Below, piece after piece: positions 22,990-35,700 of a stretch of DNA of 64,000 nt; positions within the stretch are counted from its first letter, which is position 1; each line of letters begins with the position of its first letter. Source of the stretch: Escallonia rubra. Its lineage: Eukaryota > Streptophyta > Magnoliopsida > Escalloniales > Escalloniaceae. The DNA is taken from contig JAVXUO010000785.1 in the NCBI GenBank assembly GCA_033065855.1, positions 1-64,000 on the forward strand, written 5' to 3'. The position numbers and the translations under genes are program-made. The notes beneath the pieces are model-generated. The model made no database searches, had not been told where the DNA came from, and saw nothing but the letters and a program-made list of their open reading frames with translations.

Positions 22990-24240
22990 ATAAAAAAGGT
23001 TGGTATTGAGATTCATCCAGGAAACTTGCTCGAACCCTAATTGTCGAAAAATACCCACTGTTGGCAAATTTGTTCCGCATCATCAGCAAATTATAGAACC
23101 GACTTTCTTCTTATCGTCTTTCTTCTCAAGCTTAAATTCATCTTCACGTTCTCTCTTACCTCTTTTCTTAAGGTTTTCAAATTCCTCAAAATTTCGTGTC
23201 TGTTGATCTACCATGGTTGCAGAGCCGACCAAAAGATGAGGAAAAAAAACATGCCACCCACAAATAGAAGGATAAATTGGCTCCTTGAGTCCCAGATTGC
23301 CCAAATAAGAAGAGCAGATGACCCACTAGACCTCAATGCACTCGCCCTGAACTTGGAGGACCGATTGTCGTTCAAGTTCAAGATACCTGAATGGACAAGT
23401 TTGATGGAACCACAGACCCCCACGTCAAGATATACATGCGTGCATTGGCCCTTAATGAGGTGAACACAATAATTTAATCTAGATTTTCTACCACATCCTA
23501 ACAAGAGCTGACTCTATATGGTTCTTTACCCTAAAAGAAGCCCGAGCTCGAACATGGGAGGATGTAGTAAGGGAGTTTGTGAATCAATACTAGTATAACA
23601 CTGACTTGGACATCACTCATAGAGATCTAGAGACCACCAAGCAAGAGACCAAGGGAGTCCCTTTCGTCATGAGATGGATAAACAAGGCTGCACAGATGGT
23701 AAACTGCCCAACAGAAGAAGAGCAAGTGAAAACAGTGAGGAACAATCTGCTACCACGCTACCATGAATGCATTTTTGGACACTATTGTACATCATTAAAT
23801 CCCTGATGGGCTTCCTGGTGTAGATTGAAGATGGTATTAACAAGGGGACCATATCTCGAGAGACGATGCCCGGAGCCTATCGAGCTGGCGCGAGAAGTAT
23901 CAATACCCAACCTAAGCCTGCCAGTGCCAACAATATCAATAATGTCTGGGCACCACAAATAGTATCATGGGAAGCAAGCACTGAGCCCAAAAGGAATTTT
24001 ACCCCATTAGCTGCCCCACTACCCAAAGTGTTCGAACAGTTGTTGAGAAGGGGCATGATTTCAAGGCAGCCTTCTACCCCTACACCAGTAGTGATATCCG
24101 AGGGGTATGATGTTCAAGCTTTCGGTGCATATCACGAGGGAAAAGACACTCTATAGAGAGATGTATCAGCCTCCGACGTACCATTCAAGATCTTATTGAT
24201 AAAGACAAAGTCTCCCCTCCTGCCAAGCCCAACGTTATAA
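22990..24240 (+). CDS. gag region of the Tat/Ogre-like fossil
   Basis: Recognisable Tat-type gag phrases are present: a LEDRLSFKFKIPEWT-like segment, then DLDITHRDLETTKQETKG and FVMRWINKAAQM. It lies one leader length downstream of the primer-binding site. The frame is broken in several places and no pol follows. The fossil is interrupted or deleted before about 24290. Confidence 0.7.
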
Positions 24241-24289
24241 ATGAACCCTTACTAGATCACAGGGTTAACACTATCGAGGAAATTCTGCG

Positions 24290-24520
24290 AGTGATAGAAT
24301 GAGGTTTTCGCGCCTCGGTAGATTTGCAGTAAGAATGTTGTTAATGGAAGGAGATAGATGTCGGATGTTTGAGCGAGGCCTTAGGCCTGGATTGAGGGGA
24401 TGGAGTGATATCTGCTCGGTTAACGAGCTATATGGAATGTGTAAACTTGGCACGTGCTTTGGAATCATTTTGGTTATGGCATGTTCTTTCAAATTAACCT
24501 ATTATATGATTCCATTTTTC
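24290..24520 (+). CDS. Tekay-type gag fragment (fossil)
   Basis: Matches, at DNA level, the gag at 59050-59215: both contain GATTTGCAGTAAG, a RFERGLRPGLRG-like segment and the GAGCTATATGGAAT block. It is a short detached piece with no LTR beside it. Confidence 0.65.
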
Positions 24521-24602
24521 TGAAATTTTGAAATTTCATAAAGATGATTGCATATGTTATCAATTTTCAAATGCATGCATGCATAAAAACCCTTAGTTCC
24601 CG

Positions 24603-24649
24603 TTCAAAGGTACTCATTACAAAGTAATTCTTTGTAATGAGCCTTTGAA
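24603..24649. repeat. 20-bp stem hairpin
   Basis: The left arm TTCAAAGG + CTCATTACAAAG pairs with the right arm CTTTGTAATGAG + CCTTTGAA around a 5-base TAATT loop, with only a 2-base bulge. It lies at the left margin of the CACTA region. Function unknown. Confidence 0.85.
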
Positions 24650-24743
24650 TGTCTAGTTTAGACAATTTGGAAAAGTTACAGTGTATCGACTCATGCTCTG
24701 TGTTCTATGTCGTGAAAATTTGGTACACGTTCTCCGAGTGCAT

Positions 24744-24859
24744 ACAGATCTGGTGTTCTAACATCAATTAATTCTTACAAGAGCAAGATTAGACACAGAT
24801 CTAGTGTTCTAACATCCATTAATTCTTACAAGAGCAAGATTAGACGGATGTTAGAACAC
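24744..24859. repeat. 51-bp tandem duplication followed by an inverted copy
   Basis: Copies at 24744-24794 and 24795-24845 differ at about two sites. The 14-mer GTGTTCTAACATCC of the second copy recurs inverted at 24846-24859. Confidence 0.85.
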
Positions 24860-25108
24860 CTAATCGATGTCGTGTACTTAGAGAAATACGTGGAGGTGCT
24901 GCCGAATTTTCCACAGACATAGGACTAAGCATGAGTTGGTAACTGTTTTATAAACATGTGCTTTTTTTAATGGGATAGAACCACTACCCATTAGAGAACG
25001 AAGGGGGTATATATAGACATGTTGTCACATGCATGCATTCATTTTCACATCCAACCTGCCTAACTGTTAGTTTTAATTTAAGGTGGTATATATTAATCTT
25101 AGTCGTCA

Positions 25109-28100
25109 TGTCGGTCGATCAAAGTTGGATAAAAAGGAAGAATGATGATGATTTTGAGAATCGCGTCGACGAATTTCTTGAGTTCGCTTACGCGCATCCT
25201 GCATATGTTGACTTTGAGACGATAAAGTGTCTGTGCATCGGATAAGGAGAATGGTGGTAAAATGACATCTTCTTTGATACGGTTTTATGGGTGGATACAC
25301 AAGGTGAACGTAGCACGGGGAAACATAGTATTGTCATCCAACCCGGCTAGTCAAGTGACGTTAGGGAGGAGGTACAGTATGATTACCGAGATATGATTAT
25401 GGATGTTGCGCATGCTAATGTTGAATGGGGTGACTACCGCGGCGATGACAGTCCCTAGCAGCCGAACGAGGGGGCTCACCAGTTTTATGATTGGTTGAGA
25501 GACGCAGAGAAGCCGTTGTGGGATAGGATTCAAAAACACACACGGTTGTCTGCAGTTAGTAGGTTATTACAGTTGAAATTGGACCACGGGCTAAGTGAGA
25601 AAGGATTTAACGAGTTTGTTACTTTTATCAAAGAAATTTTGCCGGAGAGTGAAAAGCTGCCCCCGTCATACTATGATGCGAAGAAGATGATGAGGAAACT
25701 TGGATTGAGCTATGAGCGGATAAATACGTGCAATAATGACTGTGTGTTGTTCTGGAAAGAGAATAAGGACTTGACATTGTGTCCAGTATGTGATCATTCG
25801 AAGTATAAACCAGACAAAGGGAAGAAGGAAAACATAGCATGGAAGGTACTGCGATATATTCCCGTTACCCGAAGGCTTCAGAGGATGTACTACTCCTCTA
25901 ATACGGCTGAACATATGAGGCTCACTGTGAGACTCGTAGCAACGATGTCAATGTGCTGACACACCCAGCTGATGGAGAGGCATGGAAGGAGTTTGACCGC
26001 AGGCATCCAAGCTTTGCTCAGGAAGTTTAAAATGTTAGACTTGGTTTGGCAACCGATGGGTTCAACCCTTTCGGGCAGTCTAGCATGCCTTACTCCACAT
26101 GGCCTGTTATTATTGTCCCGTACAACCTTCTACAAGGCATGTGCATGAAGAGTTTATCGTTGCTTATTTTGGGGCCGAAGAGTCCCGATAAGGACATAGA
26201 TGTGTATTTAAGGCCGTTGATTGATGAGCTGAAACAACTATGAGATCATGGAGTTAAAACTTATGATGCATCCCTCAAACAGAACTTTCAGATAAGGGCT
26301 GCTTTGATGTGGACTATACACGATTTCCCCGCATTGAGAATGACGTGTGGGTAGAGCACACATGGAAAATTAGCGTGCCCTGCTTGTATAGGCGTGAATC
26401 CCGGTCATACGTTAATGCATGGGGGAAGCCCTCGTGGTTCGGATGTCACCGAAAGCTTTTGCCATAAAACCATCAGTTCCGTAGGCACAAGGATAAATTC
26501 GACGGGACAATCAAGCGTGAGGTTGTCATACTGAACTAACCATCTGGTGAAGAAGTGCTCTCGCACCTGAAGACACTTGATACTGACATACCATATGGCA
26601 AGGGTGTACCGGATGTATCGGATCAGAAGATTACAAGATACAGGAAAGAGCACAATTGGAGGAAACAATGTATTTTCTAGGAGTTAGCCTACTGGAGGAC
26701 ACTCATTATCCGAAACAACATGGATGCGATGCACATTGAGAAGAATGTTTTCGATAATGTGTTCAACACAGTGATGAATATTAAGGGTAAATCAAAAGAT
26801 CACCTTAAAGTGAGAAAGGATCTACAACAGTTGGGTGTACGCCATGAACTGCATCCTCGGATAGTCAGCGGGAGGACGCTACTTCCGAAAGCACCTTACT
26901 GTCTAGACAAAAAACAGGTGGAGAAGGTCTGTCAGTGGGTTAAGAATTTGAAGCTTTCAGATGGGTATGCGTCCAACATATCTCGTTGCTGCAATGTATC
27001 GGAATGCAAGTTCCAAGGGATGAAGAGTCACGACTGTCATGTACTTATGGAAAGATATATTCATATTCCCTTCCAGGGACTGTTGCCAAGGGTTGTATGC
27101 GAGAATTTAACTGAGTTATCTCATTTCTTTCGGGATGTCTGTTCTTCTATAATCTGGGTGAGTATATGGAGGTGCTTGAAAAGAACATTGTGTTGACAAT
27201 TTGTAAGGTCGAGAAAATCTTTCCGCCGTCATTCTTTGATTCAATAGAGCATTTGCCCGTTCACTTGGCGTATGAAGCTAAGATGGGTGGGCCTATGAAA
27301 CATCGGTGGATGTATCCATTCGAGAGGTATTGCTTTAACTCTATGTTGTTCGTTTACAGGTAATGAAAACACTGTTTCATTGATATTCTACCTAACTCTA
27401 TTCATTAAACTTCTAGGTTCATGTTCCATTTGAAGAAGAAAGTCTGTAATAAAGCTCATGTTGGAGGGCTCAATTATTGAGGCTTTCATAATGGAAGAGC
27501 TTGTAAACTTTTGTAGCCAATATTTTGGGCTTAATGTTGATACAAGGTTAAATCAACTAAGCCGAAATGGGCACGGAGCCAGCACACATTTGGAAGGACA
27601 ATTGTCAATATTCAAGCAGTCAGGTAGTCCGTTTGGATGAACCTATACTCGGTGGCCAACGGATGTAGAGTACAGTGCTGCAACAATATACGCCCTTCTA
27701 AATTGTGATAAAGTTTCAGCATTCGTTGAGTAAGTTTCTGACTTCAGATAATTACTGTACATAATTGAAAATGTGTGATGAGTGGGTTAACTCTCTCAAT
27801 TTGCAGTGAATTCGATGTGGAATCTTTAATAACTGATCCCGCTGGACTTGTATCTCACTGGAAATTGCAATTTATAAAGTGGTTCAAAAGATGTGTAAGT
27901 CTTTAACCAATATATAATATGTTTTATATGTCACTCCATATGTGGTTTATTAACTTTCACCGTCCTATATAATAGGTTCAGTCGGTCGATGCTTCAGTAG
28001 CCTCCTTGTTGAAATTACTAGCTCAAGGCCCTAGTAAACAAGCAGCCTATCATGGAGGCTATATCATCAATGAGTTTAGGTTTAACATAAAAGATGATGA

Positions 28101-28722
28101 CCAGACAAAATAAACCAAAAACAATGGAGTCTTGGTCAACGGCGACATTTATGACGAGAATTACATGGACTTTTATGGAGAGCTGGATGAGATTATTGAG
28201 CTAACATACATGGGTTCCCAAAACTGCCTAGTAATGTTCAAGTGTACATAGTTCGATGTCACATGCAATAGAGGAATCCGTGTTAGTTCTCAAGGGATTG
28301 TAGATGTCAATGTTAAGTCAAGACTTGCATCAGACGAGCCGTTTGTGTTTGCTCGTCAAGCTGCACAAGTCTTTTATGCGGAGGACGTCACAAATCCCAA
28401 ATCTCATTGGTATACAGTTATTAATTCCAAGAAATTTCCCGTGGCATATCACAGTGAGGTAGACACCTTTCAAGTCGACCAAACACCTGTCTGAGTACCT
28501 GTTGAGGTGGACAACAAGGAGGACGATCTCCCTCTTCAACCGACAGTTGATATAGGAGAAGAAATCGTAGATGATGATGCGGAAGACGTAGAAAGTGTTG
28601 AAGATGATGAGGCTAAGTCTACTGATGAAGATGACGAATTACTTGATGAAGAGGACGACGAGTCCCAGGAAGAAGAGGATGACGAGTCCTACAATGATGA
28701 TTCCCAAAGTGAAGATGATTGA
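25109..28722 (+). pseudogene. TNP2-like CACTA transposase, decayed, multi-exon
   Basis: Transposase of CACTA elements, which cuts and moves the DNA. The start MSVDQSWIKRK at 25109 fits the usual TNP2 N-terminus. Next come HQFYDWLRDAEKPLWDRIQ and YERINTCNNDCVLFWKEN...CPVCDHSKYKP (Cys-rich). The core follows at 26046-26243 (ATDGFNPFGQSSMPYSTWPV, DIDVYLRPLIDELKQL) and the MDAMHIEKNVFDNV block at 26720. DUF4218-like (EKIFPPSFFDSIEHLPVHLA) and DUF4216-like (FYAEDVTNPKSHWYTVI) C-terminal segments come after that. The very acidic tail ends at 28720. In-frame stops, for example near 25458 and 26241, and several frame changes mark it as a pseudogene. Introns are likely around 27360-27420 and 27730-27980. 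Confidence 0.88.
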
Positions 28723-28753
28723 CTTGTACTGTTGTAACATGCATTCTTTTAGT

Positions 28754-28970
28754 ACTCGGTTCATATAGTTTTTTTATACTCGATTCATATATATACTCGG
28801 TTCATTTATCTATGTAACATGATGGACTATACATTATTTTGTATGTGTTAGTTTCTTTGAACTCGATTCATATAGTGTTTTTATACTTGGTTCATATATA
28901 TACTCGGTTCATTTATATAGTGTTGTAACATGATGGACTATACATTATTTTGTATGTGTTAATTTCTTTG
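28754..28970. repeat. 107-bp tandem duplication between the two CACTA genes
   Basis: Two copies (28754-28860 and 28861-about 28970) share ACTCGGTTCATATA and ACATGATGGACTATACATTA phrases. It lies in the presumed 3' untranslated part of the TNP2-like gene. Confidence 0.85.
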
Positions 28971-28994
28971 GACTTGTTGTACACGAAGTCAGAC

Positions 28995-30790
28995 ATGGAT
29001 AGATTACGGGCCATCCGTGGTCGCGGTGGACGCCGAGCTGCGTCAACCCCGGTGGCTCCCGCCTCGTCATTGCCCGATGATGACGAGGCACATAGTGCTC
29101 ACATCCAACAGGTGGGGGCCCAGTCCCAACCGCAGTCGCAGCTGCTGCCCTTACCCCAGCCCAGTCCCAGTCCCAGTCGCTGGCCCAGCCTTGGGTCGAT
29201 TCCTCCCACACGTCTGTGGTTCTCCTTCTTCTGTGGGTTCTACCTCAGGTATATTTGATAACGGCGTTTGGTCATAATACTAGACTTATATTTAAATTAT
29301 ATTTGATATGTATTAATGTTGGTGTTTTGCAGGATCTCGATGAGGCCCTGGACCGACACGCGGGGTGCGCATTGACCCCCAACATAAACAGAGAGTTACT
29401 CTCACCCAGAAAGGCCAGTAAGTAAAAGAATTACATAATGCAGTACTTACAATCTTCAATTCCGATATTTATTAATGTCCACTTATTTATTGTACTCAAT
29501 GTTTGTTTCTCTATCAGGATCCTGGAGACTCCAGCGAAGATGAAGATCGGCGTCCTTGTGAAGGGCCGATTCTTTGAGCCACGGCTATACTGGAAGGAAT
29601 AGGATGCCACGACGAGGGAGTCCTTATGGTAGGAGTGGCTGGTATGGTTTTTAGCCATTTGTGTCAGTCATTGTTTGTTTAATTAGAACTTAATTTTAAA
29701 TTAATCGTATTGATTGTGTAATTGGATGCCTTGCATGATGGGTTCGAGTTTGAGTCGCTTGAGCAGCAGGCGTTAGGGCGGCAGGCTTTTTTTGCCTACA
29801 TCGGCAAAAATGACCAGTAATGGCTGCACGACGCAAGGGAACGTGCGATGAAGATGATGCCCGAGGGTGCCCTGATGGAGGAGTGGAAGAAATTTCCCCC
29901 TCATTGGATATCTCTATCTATATGGGGAGAGATGGTTGATAAGTGGAGGACTAATACATCCTGGAGGCCAAGAGTAAGAGTGGGAGCGAGAACAAACATG
30001 ACAAATATCCCACGCACACATGGGGGTCGGTGGCTCACGACGTCCTCCGTCATAAAAATGCGATTAAGCACCCGAACCTGGCGCCGAATGAGGTATGTGC
30101 TCTGACATACACTCAGATGCACGTGAAGAAGAAGGATAAGGATGATCAACACCAGGCGGGGGACTATGTTTCAGATATTTCTCGGCAGATCGATGTAAGT
30201 TACAAATTAGTTTGTTTAGTTTGTTAAATTTTTGCCTTTGTATTCAATGTTTGTCGCCTTAATGTTTTGAATGTCAAATCACTATTTATAGGCCTCGTAC
30301 GAACAGATCAGGGGGTTTGGGCAGTAGTCCAGACAGCCATCAGCGTCCACGGGGACAGGCACCAGTATGGGCACAAGTACTAGGGGATTGAAGTGATGGC
30401 TGGATACATCGGGGGTCGTCAATAGGCCGAAAGGCCGCGCACACGGCCTCCCCGGTACTACTGCACGTGTCTTGATAGGGGTTTCCCCACCCCCCGCTCC
30501 CCCTCCACGGACCCAGACACCGACCATGGGGCGACTGTCGTTACAAGAAGACGAGATATGTCGCATTGCTACGGAGGTGTTTAGGATGATCGTGGAAAAT
30601 AATCAGGTACAACCAATATATATGTTGAGTAAACACTTTATACGATTACTATCGAGGTTAATGCGTCCGTGCCTTTACATGCAGGGCACTGCTACTGGAC
30701 ATGCCGAGCCGGATCTGAATCACGGTGCCCCCTGTGGATGAGGACGATCAGCAGGATCCAGATCTTGGACTCACCGACCCCTGATCAGCC
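28995..30790 (+). pseudogene. Second En/Spm gene (plant transposase, TNPA/Transposase_24-like)
   Basis: Accessory gene of CACTA elements, whose products in the family bind subterminal repeats. The start MDRLRAIRGRGGRR opens a Gly/Arg then Pro/Gln-rich N-terminus. Later segments are KIGVLVKGRFFEPRLYWKE, KKFPPHWISLSIWGEMVDKW, LRHKNAIKHPNLAPNEVCAL and YTQMHVKKKDKDD, then MGRLSLQEDEICRIATEVFR. These are hallmarks of the plant En/Spm transposase family. Exons are separated by probable introns (about 29250-29330, 29420-29518, 30195-30290). Stops and frame changes (for example TAG near 29602 and TAA near 29818) show decay. Confidence 0.75.
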
Positions 30791-31094
30791 CTTCCCCTCC
30801 TAATTATTTGTATCCCGCTCCAGTGCCCCCCCCCCCCCCGACTTGTACTCCTCTCCAATCCTCTACTCTATTGTACCCCGCTCCCGTGTCCTCCTGAACT
30901 TTGTATACATTTTATTTTTCGATTAGATAGAATCCATTCTTTATACATGTGTTGTGTCTGTGTTAGAGTTAAATAATTGCTAATGGATCAGTAATTATTT
31001 AACCTTAATGTGCATTGAGAAATATTTGTTGGATTGAGAATGATTGTTAAGAATTTGTAATTACAGGTTTGTGTATTAAAATTTTTATTTTTAA

Positions 31095-31617
31095 AATTAG
31101 TTTGACTTTTACCAACGGATTTTCTTCCGTTGCTAAAAAGTCTTACTTGAATAAGTGATTTTTAGCGATGGAAGTTCCATCGCTGAAGTTTTAACGACAT
31201 ATATTTAGCGACGGAAAATCTGTCACTAAAAGTCAACATTTTTGAATATTTTTTAAGGACGGATAATCCGTCGCTAAATATCTGTCGTTAAAACTTTTGA
31301 CGATGAATTGTTCAGTCGCTAAATATTTTACGTAATAATGTTTTTCCAAAAAAAGGAAATAAATTAAAATACAAAAAATACAATTAGCGATGGATATTCC
31401 GTCGCTAATTGTATTTGTACGTTCGTCGTTCAAGGTCAACTTTGGGCGACATATTTCAAAATTCCGTCACAAACTTTTAGCAACGGGGTTGTAGGCAACG
31501 GACTTTTAGCGATGGGGTGTCCGTCGTTAAAAGTATTTGGCGACGGATATACGGCTTTTAGTGATGGAGTTGGCCGTCGCTAAAAGGCCGTCGCTAAAAG
31601 TCTTTTTTCTTGTGGTG
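31095..31617. repeat. CACTA subterminal repeat array and right terminus
   Basis: About a dozen copies, on both strands, of a motif around TTAGCGACGGA / TCCGTCGCTAAA, spaced 20-60 bp apart, up to the terminus at 31617. In this superfamily such motifs are the binding sites of the accessory protein. Confidence 0.85.
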
Positions 31618-31678
31618 TATGTGTTGTCCTTTTTTCGGTGATGTTCGCCCTCATGCGCGCTTCATCCCCAAGGGGCTC

Positions 31679-32385
31679 CGTAGACACCCCATTTTTGTAG
31701 GCATTTTTAATTGAATAAATAACGGGATTTATTACTAATTAGAATGCATTATTGAGTTTAGGCTTAGTAATGTGATTCAGTTAATTGATTCAGTCCAATC
31801 TAGTTTAATTGCCCTAGTCCAACTGCATTAGTCCAGTCCAAATATCAAGTCAAATTCAAGGTCTAGATTATTCTAATTAATGTAGTTTGTCTAGATAACT
31901 TGGGAAAATAACCCATAAATTATCCTTGATGTGGAGATCTGATCAATTTTTTTCCTTTTTTTTTTGTTAGGGAATGACTTATCTCGAATCTGGTACATCT
32001 TATTTATGATTTCAGAGATAATTACCAAAAATGGGGGTAGATAATATCTCAAAATTCGGGAAAATCATTTTTAATTTATGGGGTGAACCGGCCGGTTAGT
32101 TGACTTTTGTCAATCTGCATTTTTTATCACTTATTCTGACTTGTCTCCAGCCTTGCAGTTTGGCATTGCCAATCTTATTAAATTTTGCTACCCTGAGCAC
32201 TATAAAAAGGGATCTTGGACTTCCTTTTTTGGGGATTGAGTCTGAAAACTCTAAGAGCTTATTCTCTTTAGAGCTTCTGCGCCAATTCTTTGCGAAGTGA
32301 CATACTATCTCTCTTCAGAAGCCTAGCCATCCAAACTACTTTTAAAACATCTCTTTGCTTTTTACATTGTGGATCATACAATATC
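31679..32385 (+). mobile_element. Truncated Tat/Ogre-like LTR (start part)
   Basis: Begins CGTAGACACCCCATTTTT (family start TGTAGACACCCC, as on the minus strand at 44901). It shares the GGCCGGTTAGTTGACTTTTGTC block with 44340-44370. A TATA-like TATAAAAAG sits near 32202. It is cut at about 32385, where Tekay-type gag sequence begins. Confidence 0.75.
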
Positions 32386-32726
32386 CCCGAGTCGTGAAGA
32401 ACAATGCAAGTCCAACAGGAAAGAATGGTATGCACAGAGGCGAGAAAGACAAAAGAGAGCTAGGCAAGAGCTTTCCCAGAACAGATTGGTAGAGGCTGCT
32501 AAGCATTGCTGGTTTGCACAGTCAGTACAACAGGATACCCAAGGCCCTGAGATGGGGCAAAATCAGGAATTCAGGCCAGCATTGGCTCAGGGATCTAGAC
32601 CTGGGCAGAGTATGGGATTCAGAGGAGTGCAAAGTGTAGGCGCTTGACCAGCCCAGAGTACTAGATTTGGAACATCGCAGAATTATGAAGTTCGACCTAC
32701 ATAGAGTACTGGTCAGGGTGGCGGGT

Positions 32727-35700
32727 TGCAACACTCCGAAATTTCTGGACCTTTAGCCAATCAATCGATCAATTCTTAATTACTCAATCATCTCAAATCC
32801 GCTAAGAAAATCCCAATAAATATCTCTATCAGAGCTTCTACAATAACTCGATTTCTCAACTAATTATTCTTAAACGTAAAGACTAGATTAAAGTACTCAA
32901 TTTAGTGAGTTACACACTGATTTCCTCACAGAAGCTTAAGTAAACAGAAGAATAAAAAATCTAAACTAACTCTATCATCCGGCTCTAACCAATTCAAAAA
33001 TTTATCGATGGTTAATACATGAAGAAGAGAACAAAAAATGGGTGAGCTTTTGAGAGCTCAGTAAGGTCGCTTCAAATTCAGTAGAGGAATATAAACGATT
33101 TAAAGAATTCATTTCAATGGCAATATGGGAAGAGATTCACCGCAATCCCTCAAATCAGAAATCAATAGAAACAATTTCGATTACACAGTAAACAATGCAG
33201 ATGATATATTGAACATGAGTAAAGTTGCAAAGCCATACAGGCAGTGCAGGGTAACATTTAGCGAAGCCACATATGCAGTGCGGGGTAACATTTAGCGAAA
33301 CCACACAGGCAATGCAGGGTAACATTTAGCAAAGCCACAAAGGCGATGCTCAATAACACTGATAACTACATATGCATATGTACACTGACTAGACCATTAA
33401 GGTACTAACTTTTCCCGCAATAACAGATCATCCTTATATCGCCCCCGATACAGACCATCCTTATAACTCCTCAATACACTAACTCATGTCAATATGTAGA
33501 ATGCAATAATTGATAAACAATGAATAAGTCGACGCTCAACGAGAAATAAATACTGAGCATCGATAAGGATTTCCAATAAACGTGTAAGGCTCAAAACAAG
33601 GTAATAAAGGCAAACGATGCATTTTCATGACAATTATAAGAGACTCCAAAAAAAAAATTTGATAACAATTCAGAAAAATATATATGAGGGCAATTAGATG
33701 AAATTGGGTTTCGGAAAGAAATCTCTTACCTCAATCCAAGAAATGCGATCGCTTCTATTCAACCTCGTACAAACTTCGAATTAACCTAAATTGGTATATT
33801 AATTGTTAGAATAAAACCTAACCTAACCTCACAAACAATTAATCTAATGCTAATTCTTAATCTTTGCTCATTCCGACACTCTTAACATAAACAAAAACGA
33901 ATCGGATCCCTCGAACGGTTAAACCTAACTAATAACCATGTACACTCTATAACGCATTAAGACGACCCAAAATTCATTATAAATTCTAGTAAAACACTAT
34001 CATAGCTTAAAACATCATAAGAAGTCAGAATAAGAATTTTGTGAATTTTTAAATATTTTCCAATTAAAATAATTTCTTTAAATACCAGAAAAGCCCAAAA
34101 ATAGCTATTAAGATTTTCAGCTCAAATCAAAGTCTAATAAATTTTATGATAGCTTTAAAATATATAAGGAAAATAAAAAAATTAAAATCAAAATTAAAAA
34201 GCATCAAAACTATTTTAAAACCATCCATTTAGCTAACTCAAATGCCATACGGATTGAGTACCAAATCAACTCTAAAAATTTTGAAATTGAAAATGGAACC
34301 TTTTTATAACATAAAAACGTTACAAAAAAATTCCAGAATTTATTAAGGATTTAAAGACTCCAAACAAATTTTAGAAAAACTGAATTTAAAGAAAATTTTA
34401 AAGGTACCAAACGATATCAGAAAAATATGAAATTTCAATAGTAATTCTAATATTTCCCTAAAAACATTCCTGAAAAGTTTCAATATTTTTCAACAATCGT
34501 ACAAAGCCCAACAACCACGTGGTACAACTGTGCAAGCACAGCGTACCACCCCACTGCACAAACCCATTTCCCCACTTCATCTTCTTCCTCCGCCTTCTCT
34601 GAAGTGCAACAACACTACACTGAAACACACAGAGACACGTTACTTGCACGTTACACCAACCTACAATCACACACTACACCCTCAATACACAACATTTACA
34701 CACATGTTTACACACATCAAGACACTCATTACACATACACCCTACAGTTGTTTATGGCAGCCGTGCAACATCCTTTGCTCCCTCATTTCACATACACAAA
34801 CACACCCACCACTACTCTCCTCAACAAAACACTATGTTCCTATTAGCACCTCTAAAGCCACTTGCAAAGGATAGAAAATTTAAAGCATATTAAGTCCTAA
34901 ATGCCCAAGTCTCCACATGGCATCAGAAAGCATGCCATCTCCCTTTTAACCAAGTGATACTTCATGGAATTTTAGGAGCACCTCCCACACTTTACGTAGT
35001 AAAATACAAGAATAATTTAAACATCTGAGATTACCTGGAAGATGCACCAAGTTCTTTTTTTTTTTCTTTTTCCGGCCACTTCTTTGTTCAGTCCCTCTCC
35101 TTCTCTTCTCTTTTTAAGACCCATTTCATACAAATATATAGACTATACACAGCTACTGCCATCACGGCAGTAGCTTTCTCCTTCCCAACCCATATTCACA
35201 CATGCATAAACACATTTTTTTTTTCAATGGTTATTCTCATTCCTGTAATAATTGTTTCTTCTTCTCATCTGCTTCTACCCCTTGTCCCCGATACACACAC
35301 CCAAAACCCACACAAATGTCCCCCGCACGCTGCCGCACACAACCATGGTAGCCACCATGGCTGCCCTCTGCATGAACCCCTCCTTTTTCTCATTACTATA
35401 CACCATTGCACACACATATTGTATACATATGTAGCAATATACATATAAACACACTAAATAAATCTATAAGAGGGCTTACCGAAGATTTTGATTCACTTCG
35501 CCGGATTCGGGTGAATCTTTGTTTGGCCCCAGTTTCTCTGTTTCCTTGTGTGTATTTCTTCTTCTTCCTTTTTCATGAGCACACCCACAGCCTTCTACCC
35601 ACAGACTTCATCTCTCTCTCTCTCTCTCTCTATACTCTCATTTCTCTCTTCTCTGTAACCGAAAAGCAATACGTTATGTCTTTCTCTTCGTCTATAACTT

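Larger units (their letters stand above)
24600..31617 (+). mobile_element. Decayed CACTA (En/Spm) transposon
   Basis: Carries a TNP2-type transposase gene (about 25109-28720) and a second En/Spm gene (about 28995-30790), both plus strand. It closes with a subterminal repeat array and the right terminus CTTTTTTCTTGTGGTG at about 31602-31617, the plant CACTA end (one base from CTTGTAGTG). The candidate 3-bp target site TAT follows. The matching left CACTACAAG-type end was not found between 24200 and 25100, so the left boundary is approximate. The genes carry many stops and frame changes, so the element is not autonomous as read. Confidence 0.85.

Noticed and set aside
28330-28539. Minus-strand frame of 69 codons
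   Set aside because: Shadow of the DUF4216-like part of the TNP2-type gene on the plus strand.
34530-34874. CA-rich open frames inside a solo LTR
   Set aside because: Low-complexity LTR sequence, not a gene. The same applies to 42198-42437, 54991-55449 and 55601-55876.
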